DNA of 40,179 bases, from positions 1,872 through 42,050 of the forward strand of contig PMYE01000114.1 in NCBI GenBank assembly GCA_003171315.1. Direction: 5' to 3'. Source of the stretch: Acidobacteriaceae bacterium. Lineage in GTDB: Bacteria; Acidobacteriota; Terriglobia; Terriglobales; Acidobacteriaceae. This document shows positions 9,531 to 17,716 of the stretch, piece by piece. The position numbers and the translations under genes were made by a program. How positions within the stretch are numbered: the first letter of the stretch is position 1; each line of letters starts with the position of its first letter. The notes under the pieces are model-generated. The model was not told the DNA's origin. It searched no databases and worked only from the letters and a program-made list of their open reading frames with translations.

Positions 9531-12500
9531 ATGAAGTCCTCTCCAATTGCGATTGTTGGCATGGCTGGACGCTTTCCGGGCGCCCGCTCCGTCGCGGAGC
9601 TGTGGCAAAACCTTCGCGACGGCGTGGAATCCATTCGCGACCGCTCCGACGCCGAACTTCTGGCTGCCGGCGTCACTCCGGAGGAACTTGCCAACCCGGA
9701 CTATCTAAAGAGGGCGTCGATTCTCGATGACGTTGAGCTCTTTGATGCAGGCTTCTTCGGTTTCAGCCCCCGCGACGCCTCTATCATGGATCCCCAGCAC
9801 CGTCACTTCCTCGAATGTGCATGGGAGGCGCTTGAAGACGCCGGCCATCCGCCGAATCGCTTCGCCGGTTCAGTCGGAGTCTTCGCCGGATCAGGGTTGA
9901 ATGCATATCTGATCCACAACCTGCTCGCCAATCGCCGGCTGGTTGAAACATCAAGTATGTTTCAGCTCAAACAAACCGGCAACGACAAAGATGTTCTGGC
10001 CACACGCGTGTCGTACCAGTTTGACCTGCGCGGCCCGAGCGTGAACGTCCAGACCGCATGCTCAACTTCGCTCGTTGCAGTCCATCTTGCATGCCAAAGC
10101 CTCCTCAACTTCGAGTGCGATATGGCGTTGGCGGGTGGAGTAACGATCGAAATTCCCCACGGTCTCGGATATGTTTACCGCGACGGCGAAATCCTGTCAC
10201 GCGACGGCCACTGTCGCACCTTTGATGCAGCATCGAGCGGCACAGTCTTCGGCAGCGGATTAGGCATCGTGGTCCTGCGCAGGCTCGATGAGGCAGTCTC
10301 AGATGGCGATTTTATCCATGCCGTGATTCTCGGTTCAGCGATCAACAATGACGGTGCACGTAAGATCGGCTATCTCGCGCCCAGCGTAGAGGGTCAGGCT
10401 GAAGTCATTGCGGAGGCTCTGGACTTCGCAGGCGTCAGCGCTGACGACATCTCCTATGTGGAAACCCACGGGACAGGGACCCTGGTCGGGGATCCTATCG
10501 AAGTTCGTGCCCTTACGCAGGCGTTTCGCAGATCAAGTTCGCGTTGTGGCTACTGCGGAATCGGATCATTGAAAACGAACGTCGGGCACCTCGACGCTGC
10601 AGCAGGGATTGCGGGCCTTATAAAGACCGTCCTTGCGCTTGAGCACGCCCAGCTGCCTCCCAGCTTACACTTCAAGAACCTTAATCCTCACATTGAGTTA
10701 CAGGACAGCCCGTTCTTCATCAGTGACAAGCTCAAGGCCTGGCCTGCGGGCGGAACGCCTCGTCGTGCGGGCGTAACTTCACTCGGTATTGGGGGAACGA
10801 ACGCCCATCTGGTCCTTGAAGAGGCGCCAGGCCCGTCGCTCACGCGAAAACCAAAGCCCTGGCAGCTGCTCACGGTTTCGGCGAAAACCGAGGCAGCCGC
10901 CAATCGAGCTCTGGCTAACCTCGTTGCTCAATTCGAACGAGATCCTTCGCTGGATGTTGCCGATGCTGCGTTTACTTGCCAACTTGGACGGCATGAACTC
11001 GCGCACCGTCGTGCGCTGATAGTCGAACACTCGCAACAGGCGATTGCAGCGCTCGCCGCGAGTGGTGCAAGACCGACAGTATCGGGTGTAGCTGCAGCTG
11101 CCTCACCTGGCGTAGCCTTCATGTTTTCCGGACAAGGCTCGCAGTACCCAAACATGGGGCGAGAGCTCTACGCGTACTCACCTGTTTTCCGCCAAGCGCT
11201 GAATCAATGTTCAGACGGACTTAAGCCCCATCTTGGAATTGACCTTGTGCATGCGCTTCATCCGTCTGAAAGCGAAAAGGACGCCGCAACAGCAAAGCTG
11301 AATGAAACGTGGCTCACGCAGCCAGCCCTCTTCTCGATCGAGTATGCGCTGGCCTGCTGGTGGATGTCTCTTGGCATCCAGCCGGTGGCAATGGTCGGTC
11401 ACAGCATCGGCGAATACGTCGCCGGCTGCCTGGCAGGCGTCTTCTCACTTGAAGATGCACTGGCCATTGTCGCCTTTCGCGGACGCCTTATTTTCGACCT
11501 TCCCTCCGGTTCCATGCTTGCCGTTCCTGTGGCCCCGGACGAACTGGCACTCGATACAGAGCTGTCGGTTGCTGCGATCCACAATCCGCGCATGTGCGTG
11601 ATCTCGGGCCCCACTCCCGCGATCATGGCCCTGGAGGAGCGGCTTGCGCGGCAATCCATCGCGTGCCGCCAGCTCCACACCTCGCACGCGTTCCACTCGA
11701 AGATGATGGATCCCGCTCTTGGCGCCTTTGAGGAACGCCTTCGCTCCGTCAATCTTTCGCCGCCCCGCATCCCATACCTTTCCAACGTCACTGGAACTTG
11801 GATTCGAGCCGAAGAGGCCACTGATCCTGCCTACTGGGCTCGGCATATTCGGCAAACGGTTCGCTTCTCGGATAATCTTGCGGAGCTCTATCGCACCCCG
11901 GGCCAAATCCTGCTCGAGGTAGGCCCGGGCAACGCTTTGACATCGCTGGCAAGGCAGAATGGCAGATTATCCGCCAAGGCCTTTCAGTCCCTGCCGCATC
12001 CGCGCGAATCAACCTCTGAGCTTCGCTGCGCCTTGCAAACTCTTAGCCAGTTGTGGGTTGCAGGCAAGGAGATCGACTGGTCCAGGCTCCATGAACCAGG
12101 CTCAGTGCGACGGGTGCCCCTGCCCACATATCCCTTTGAGCGGCAGAAACATTGGATCGAACCAGACCGTGCGCAATCTAGATCCGAAGCTACGCTCACT
12201 GCTGCGCCACGGGAGGAAGCGAACGACGGCATCTTGTTTTACCGTCGTGATTGGAAGGCCGTACCGCTACCCGACGCAGTTCCCTCTGCACCCGGCCCGT
12301 GGCTGGTGTTCCGAGACGAACTCGGCATTGCAGATCAAATCGTCGTGCAGCTAAGAACCGCTAAGCAGAAAGTGATTCTCGTTGGCCGCGGCAAAGGTTA
12401 CAAGCAGCTCAAAAAGGACCGCTACGTGATGCGCTGCGCCGTCCGAACCGACTACGACGCGCTCGTTGCCGATCTCATCAGGACCGGAACGCCACCGAAG

Positions 12501-15500
12501 CGATTCCTCCACCTGTGGTCCGTTGCAGAAGAGCACCCCGAGCCGCCCCTCGAAGAAACACTTGATCGCTGCTTTTTTAGTCCCCTTTACCTCGCTCAAT
12601 CACTGGCGGCTCAGGATTTGGCGGATATTTCCGGCCTTTTCGTTTCCAACCGACTGGAAAAAGTGGCCGATGAGCCGATTCACGATCCAGCCCGCGCTGT
12701 ACTTCATGGTCCGTCGCGCGTAGTTCCCAAGGAGATCTCAGGGTTTGTCTGCAAGACCGTCGACCTCGATGTCGGTACCAGCACAGCAGAGGAATGCGCG
12801 GCGCTTCTACTTGCTGAGTCGGCGGTCGGTGAAATTGCGACAGTCGCTTATCGTCGCGGGAAACGGTTCATCGAGACTTTGGTTCCCTATCAACTCCAGG
12901 CTGCTGTCGAGCGCCACCGCCTCCAGCGCGGAGGCGTTTACCTCATCACAGGTGGACTTGGAGCGCTCGGGCTTACGGTCGCAGCGCAGCTGGCACGCGA
13001 GTTTCAAGCACACCTGGCGCTGGTCGGTCGTACTGGCCTGCCACCGGCCACCGAGTGGGATTCCGTCCTGCGCGATGCCACGCGTTCAGAGGAGGAAAAG
13101 GAAAGGATCCGCAAGCTAATCGAGATCCGCTCGCTTGCCGGCGGGCTGCTCGTCTTACGGGCTGATGTGACAGATCGCGACCAGATGCGGTCCGTCGTAA
13201 CTCAGGTGCGCGCGCAATTTGGCAAGATCGACGGCGTTTTCCACGCTGCGGGCGTGCTCGATGAAGGTCCATTCATGCTCAAGACTGCAAGTGGCGCGTT
13301 AGACGTCCTCAATCCGAAAGTCCGAGGCATTCAAGTGCTCGAGGAGGTTCTGCGCGGCGAACCACTCAGCTGTTTTGTTCTTTTTTCGTCCATCAGTTCC
13401 ATCCGTCCTCCCGGCGGGCAGGTGGACTATGCTGCCGCCAACTCCTTCCTCGACGCATTCGCCGCCTGTCGCGGGGAGCCGGTCATAGCTGTCAACTGGG
13501 GCGCATGGCGCGAGATCGGCATGGCAGCGCGCAGCGGGTCGCCACACCCATGGCTGGACGAGCGCGTGCTTGATGGGCCAGACGCAAGAGTATATTCCGG
13601 CCAGTTCTCACAACGGCGGAATTGGGTTCTTGCTGAACACAGATTCAAGAACAGCAAGGCAATCATGCCCGGGACCGGATATCTCGAAATGGCTGCTGCC
13701 GCCTTCTCGGGACGTTCTCCAAATGGCGCTGTCGAGTTTGAAAGTGTCGCTTTTCTGGCACCGCTGTTGTTTTCCGCCGACGAGAGCCGAGAGATTCGCG
13801 TTCTACTTCGTGTTGAACACGATGTTGAGACCACACCGGGGGCATTCCGGTTCGGAGTCTATTCGCACGCTGACGACTGGGTCGAGCACGCCACAGGAAT
13901 CATCTTGCCCTGCCGCTCGCACCCTACGTCCGCAGTCGATCGAGAGGCGATCGCCGCGCGCTGCAAAAGACGCGAAATCGTGTTCGACGAGCAGAACCGC
14001 ACACGTCAGGAAAGCAGATTTGAGTTTGGGTCTCGCTGGCACTCACTAAGACGCCTGCATATCGGCAACCGTGAGGGACTGGCGGAACTGGTCCTCGCTG
14101 ATGAATTCTCCAAAGAGGTGACCTCGCTGCGCCTGCATCCTGCACTCCTCGATATGGCGACCGGATGCTCGCTCTACGTGACCGAGGGCTACGAGCAAAC
14201 CGACGACATTTACCTTCCGTTTTCCTATAAGAAGCTGTGCCTCTACCGCCCGATCCCGGCACGGATCTTCAGCCATATCCGAGCTCGGCAAGAGAATGAA
14301 GCTCACGGCGAGGTGGAACGTTTCGATATCACGCTCTTCGATGAAAAGAATCAAGTCCTGGCGGAGATAGAGGAATTCACCATGCGGCGTATCACCGATC
14401 GCTCAAAGGCCGTTGAAGGTGTGCTTGCAACTCGCGAGTCCATTCCTCCGGCCGTGAGACAAACGATCAAAAGCGCCTCTGGTTCCGGTATTTCCCCGAC
14501 CGCCGGCGCGAGGACTTTGACCCGAATCCTCCTCGCTGCAACGCCCGCCTCGATTATCGCCGTCTCGCAGCCTCTCAACGAACTTGATGACAGCACTCCG
14601 GCCCCGTTGCGGCGCGCAGTGACTCCCTCTGCTCCTTCCTCTGCTCCGGCCGCGGAAGACATCGAAGCAACGCTTGCTACATGGTGGCGGGAACTGCTCG
14701 GCGTTGAAGACGTACACCCTGACGATGACTTCTTTCTTCTTGGCGGCCACTCTCTTGTTGGCGTCCGCCTCTTCGCAAAGATCAAGAGCAACTACAGAGT
14801 TAACCTCGAACTTGCCACGCTCTTCGAAGCCCGCACAGTACGTCTGCTGGCGGAAGTGATTCGTAAATCGCTGCAACCGGCCGCCGTGGTGGAGAAGAAG
14901 TGGTCCTGCATCGTGCCGATTCAACCGAACGGCTCTCAGATTCCCTTGTTCCTTGTTCATGCAATTGGCGGCGAGGTGCCGTTTTACGAGCCCCTTGCGA
15001 AGGCGTTGGGACCTGACCAACCGCTCTATGCGATCCAGTCGGCGCTTGCAAATCAGGAGGAGATCACAGAGATAACCATTGAAGCGCTGGCGGCCACCTA
15101 CGTCAGCGAGATTCGGTCGTTCTATCCCCAGGGCCCGTACCTTTTAGGAGGCCATTCCTACGGAGGCATTGTCGCGTTTGAGATGGCGCACCAGCTTATC
15201 GTGCAAGGTACGGAGCCGGGAATCATTGTTATGCTGGATGCAGTTGTTCCGGGAAGCAAAGAGCATGTCGGACGCTCGGCTCAGATCTCAAGCCTTGTCG
15301 CGAATCTTCGAAACCAAGGTATGCACTATTTGTCTCGCAAGGCCCACGCCAAAGGCCTGGTTTGGCGACAGAAGTTGATTCGATCAGTTGACCTGGCGGT
15401 TTGCTCTGTCTATCACATGCTGGGGCGGAAGCTCTCCGCAAACCTCCGGTATGCTCTGATGGAAGAGATGCACGCTCGTGCATTGAGCCGCTATGCCTTC

Positions 15501-15743
15501 AGGCCATATCCCGGCACAATCACCGTGATTCGCGCAATCGACCGCGGGTATCAGGGGGTTTCAAGTCTCAGTGAGCTTGACGACCCAACTCTTGGCTGGG
15601 AAGCGCTCGCCGGCGGTGGGGCGCAAATTCACCAAGTACGCTGCGATCATATGAGTATGCTCATCGAGCCTTTTGTTCGGGACGTTGCGGAAGAGCTCAA
15701 ATCAATCGTTTTGCAATTGCGGCCTAAAACCATCGCGTTATAG
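9531..15743 (+). CDS. Type I polyketide synthase, single module KS-AT-KR-DH-ACP-TE
   Basis: KS: VQTACSTSLVAVHLAC, VETHGTGTLVGDPIE, LKTNVGHLDAAAGIAG. AT: GHSIGEYVAG and HAFH (malonyl-type). KR: YLITGGLGALGLTVA, FSSISS, DYAAAN. DH-like: EHRFKNSKAIMPGTGYLEMA and HPALLDMATG. ACP: FFLLGGHSLVGV. TE: LLGGHSYGGIVAFEMA...CDHMSML. Confidence 0.95.
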   Translation: MKSSPIAIVGMAGRFPGARSVAELWQNLRDGVESIRDRSDAELLAAGVTPEELANPDYLKRASILDDVELFDAGFFGFSPRDASIMDPQHRHFLECAWEALEDAGHPPNRFAGSVGVFAGSGLNAYLIHNLLANRRLVETSSMFQLKQTGNDKDVLATRVSYQFDLRGPSVNVQTACSTSLVAVHLACQSLLNFECDMALAGGVTIEIPHGLGYVYRDGEILSRDGHCRTFDAASSGTVFGSGLGIVVLRRLDEAVSDGDFIHAVILGSAINNDGARKIGYLAPSVEGQAEVIAEALDFAGVSADDISYVETHGTGTLVGDPIEVRALTQAFRRSSSRCGYCGIGSLKTNVGHLDAAAGIAGLIKTVLALEHAQLPPSLHFKNLNPHIELQDSPFFISDKLKAWPAGGTPRRAGVTSLGIGGTNAHLVLEEAPGPSLTRKPKPWQLLTVSAKTEAAANRALANLVAQFERDPSLDVADAAFTCQLGRHELAHRRALIVEHSQQAIAALAASGARPTVSGVAAAASPGVAFMFSGQGSQYPNMGRELYAYSPVFRQALNQCSDGLKPHLGIDLVHALHPSESEKDAATAKLNETWLTQPALFSIEYALACWWMSLGIQPVAMVGHSIGEYVAGCLAGVFSLEDALAIVAFRGRLIFDLPSGSMLAVPVAPDELALDTELSVAAIHNPRMCVISGPTPAIMALEERLARQSIACRQLHTSHAFHSKMMDPALGAFEERLRSVNLSPPRIPYLSNVTGTWIRAEEATDPAYWARHIRQTVRFSDNLAELYRTPGQILLEVGPGNALTSLARQNGRLSAKAFQSLPHPRESTSELRCALQTLSQLWVAGKEIDWSRLHEPGSVRRVPLPTYPFERQKHWIEPDRAQSRSEATLTAAPREEANDGILFYRRDWKAVPLPDAVPSAPGPWLVFRDELGIADQIVVQLRTAKQKVILVGRGKGYKQLKKDRYVMRCAVRTDYDALVADLIRTGTPPKRFLHLWSVAEEHPEPPLEETLDRCFFSPLYLAQSLAAQDLADISGLFVSNRLEKVADEPIHDPARAVLHGPSRVVPKEISGFVCKTVDLDVGTSTAEECAALLLAESAVGEIATVAYRRGKRFIETLVPYQLQAAVERHRLQRGGVYLITGGLGALGLTVAAQLAREFQAHLALVGRTGLPPATEWDSVLRDATRSEEEKERIRKLIEIRSLAGGLLVLRADVTDRDQMRSVVTQVRAQFGKIDGVFHAAGVLDEGPFMLKTASGALDVLNPKVRGIQVLEEVLRGEPLSCFVLFSSISSIRPPGGQVDYAAANSFLDAFAACRGEPVIAVNWGAWREIGMAARSGSPHPWLDERVLDGPDARVYSGQFSQRRNWVLAEHRFKNSKAIMPGTGYLEMAAAAFSGRSPNGAVEFESVAFLAPLLFSADESREIRVLLRVEHDVETTPGAFRFGVYSHADDWVEHATGIILPCRSHPTSAVDREAIAARCKRREIVFDEQNRTRQESRFEFGSRWHSLRRLHIGNREGLAELVLADEFSKEVTSLRLHPALLDMATGCSLYVTEGYEQTDDIYLPFSYKKLCLYRPIPARIFSHIRARQENEAHGEVERFDITLFDEKNQVLAEIEEFTMRRITDRSKAVEGVLATRESIPPAVRQTIKSASGSGISPTAGARTLTRILLAATPASIIAVSQPLNELDDSTPAPLRRAVTPSAPSSAPAAEDIEATLATWWRELLGVEDVHPDDDFFLLGGHSLVGVRLFAKIKSNYRVNLELATLFEARTVRLLAEVIRKSLQPAAVVEKKWSCIVPIQPNGSQIPLFLVHAIGGEVPFYEPLAKALGPDQPLYAIQSALANQEEITEITIEALAATYVSEIRSFYPQGPYLLGGHSYGGIVAFEMAHQLIVQGTEPGIIVMLDAVVPGSKEHVGRSAQISSLVANLRNQGMHYLSRKAHAKGLVWRQKLIRSVDLAVCSVYHMLGRKLSANLRYALMEEMHARALSRYAFRPYPGTITVIRAIDRGYQGVSSLSELDDPTLGWEALAGGGAQIHQVRCDHMSMLIEPFVRDVAEELKSIVLQLRPKTIAL

Positions 15744-16467
15744 CGGAAACTAACGACCGAGGCTCTGCAAGCACTGGCCTCACCTCGCAGAGTTGGAGAA
15801 AGGCATCTGCCATTCGCTCTGTTACGACTGCAATGCGGTGACCGAGGTGCTCGAACAGGGAGAACTGCCAGCGTCCCGAATTAATGCCCAAATCCGGATC
15901 CACTTCCAAACGAGCTTCATCGCCTTCGAATAGGAACGAGAGTCTTGTCAAGGGCAACGAAAGACCCATCCCGCAGGCTTTCGTGAAGGCTTCCTTTAGC
16001 GTCCACAGCGACAGGGCGCGGTTCAGCTTCTCCTGAGCCGTGAGTAGTTCGAATTGTATGAGTTCAGATGGCGACAAGACCCGGGGCGCGATCTCTACAA
16101 TTTTGCCTGCGCGTTCTTGTGGCTCGAGGTCGACACCTACCTCGATCCCACGAGAAACCAGGCAGATCACGAGTTTTGGAGAGCGGGAGAGATTAAACCG
16201 AAGGCCGAATTCTGATGGGATCTGGGGCTTGCCATATGCATTCGTGCTAAAACGCCATTCCTCCGGGGCGAGCGGATACGAGTGGCTCAACGCATTCCGT
16301 AATAGTGCGTGCAACGCCAGAAATACCCGGCGGTCTTGGCGGAAACGGAATGCTCGCATTCGAGTTCTTTCGTCCTCTGACAAACATGCTTCGCACGATT
16401 GCGCAATCTTTTCAGAGAGAAGATCGTCTGGATAGGCACACCACAAGGTTAGGCTGTTATGATCCAC
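15724..16467 (-). CDS. 4'-phosphopantetheinyl transferase, Sfp/Gsp type
   Basis: KPQIPSEFGLRFNLSRSPKLVICLVSRGIEVGVDLEP and LSLWTLKEAFTKACGMGL. Convergent with the PKS, 3' ends overlap by 20 nt. Confidence 0.88.
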   Translation of the reverse strand: MDHNSLTLWCAYPDDLLSEKIAQSCEACLSEDERTRMRAFRFRQDRRVFLALHALLRNALSHSYPLAPEEWRFSTNAYGKPQIPSEFGLRFNLSRSPKLVICLVSRGIEVGVDLEPQERAGKIVEIAPRVLSPSELIQFELLTAQEKLNRALSLWTLKEAFTKACGMGLSLPLTRLSFLFEGDEARLEVDPDLGINSGRWQFSLFEHLGHRIAVVTERMADAFLQLCEVRPVLAEPRSLVSAITRWF

Positions 16468-16842
16468 GGCGGTTTCTGTCAGATATCGTAAACCGATCTT
16501 ACTGCGTCAGACACGTAGTGCACCGCGTATCTGCAGAGGCGCTAGCACTACTGTGTTATAAACTGGATACGTTTGATCGCGTCACCCCAGCGCGCCTAAA
16601 AGTTAATCCCCGCTCCACAACTACACAGCCTTGCCGAAAACTCACGAACAAGCAATCCAAACACGAGTATTAGCACGCGCGCCATGGCTGGGCTATATCA
16701 TAGAAAACACAGTAGGATTGGGCCGGATGGAGTTTTGGCGATGCACAACACCAATCTGCGGAAGGGGACCAGCCACAGAGAGACGCCGGGCCAAAGAGAA
16801 GGGACATCCGGGCATACCTATTAGCCCCTAGCGCAAACCTTC

Positions 16843-16864
16843 TGGGGGTATTATTGGGGGTATT
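16843..16864. repeat. Two direct copies of TGGGGGTATT with 12-bp period
   Basis: ctgggggtattattgggggtatttcc in the intergenic region between the PKS locus and the TIR cassette. Confidence 0.75.
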
Positions 16865-16982
16865 TCCGGTAAGCATTTCGTTACACGAATGAAAATAAAT
16901 GTCTTAATTAACGATACGAATCCAGTCGTGCCCCTTGAAAATCCATGGTCTGGTTGGCTGACCTGTTCTTTCTACCCCTGCC

Positions 16983-17711
16983 TTAAGGCAGCTTCGCCAT
17001 ATCGGTCTTGAATATCTTGTTGGCCGGCGCCACCGCCTCATCCCGTTCGTATCCGTCTTTACGCAGGAAGATGTGAACGGTTGCCGGTTCCGGCTGCGGG
17101 AGTTGGATGGTGCAGGCGCCGTCGCTGCCGGTGAAGGCGCGGTTTATCTTGCCCTGGCCTGTCTGCACATCCACCTCCACGCCGGAGACAGGCACTCCAG
17201 TGACACGGTCGGTGACCTCTGCGCTGAATTGCCACGGCGGAGGAGGGCGAAGGGCATACCAAAGCGCGATGCCGGCCAGGCAAGCCGCCAGCACGCCCAG
17301 CGCGGTCCAAAGCCTGCGCCTACGCGCAAGCGTCCAACCCAACGCGCGCTGGAGCTGCGCGGCTGCTTGCGCGGCGTCGGTGGCAGTGATGCCCTGAACC
17401 TCAAGCATCGCAGGCAGCGGCGTCTTATCCAGCAGCCAGGGAAGCACCGGCCTGCGCAGCGCCTCGGCGCGCGAATACTCGAAGGTGATGTATTCGGAGC
17501 CGCGCGTGTTTTGCGACCAGCACAGCACTATCGTGCGTGAGGCGCCAATCGAGCGTTCGAGCCGGCGCTTCCACTGCTCGCCGGGATCGATCGACTGCAC
17601 GTCGAAGAAGACGCGATAGCCCATGCGGCGCAACTCGTCGCGCAGCGGCGCTACGAGTTCCGTGTCCGCGCGCGAGTAGCTTAGGAATACGTCGTATTTC
17701 GTCATGGACAT
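16983..17711 (-). CDS. TIR-domain protein with single TM and C-terminal carboxypeptidase-regulatory/PEGA-like domain
   Basis: KYDVFLSYSRADTELVAPLRDELRRMGYRVFFDVQSIDPGEQWKRRLERSIGASRTIVLCWSQN...YITFEYSRAEAL (TIR, conserved Glu). TM LWTALGVLAACLAGIALWYAL. Then AEVTDRVTGVPVSGVEVDVQTGQG.... Confidence 0.9.
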   Translation of the reverse strand: MSMTKYDVFLSYSRADTELVAPLRDELRRMGYRVFFDVQSIDPGEQWKRRLERSIGASRTIVLCWSQNTRGSEYITFEYSRAEALRRPVLPWLLDKTPLPAMLEVQGITATDAAQAAAQLQRALGWTLARRRRLWTALGVLAACLAGIALWYALRPPPPWQFSAEVTDRVTGVPVSGVEVDVQTGQGKINRAFTGSDGACTIQLPQPEPATVHIFLRKDGYERDEAVAPANKIFKTDMAKLP

Positions 17712-17716
17712 AAAAG

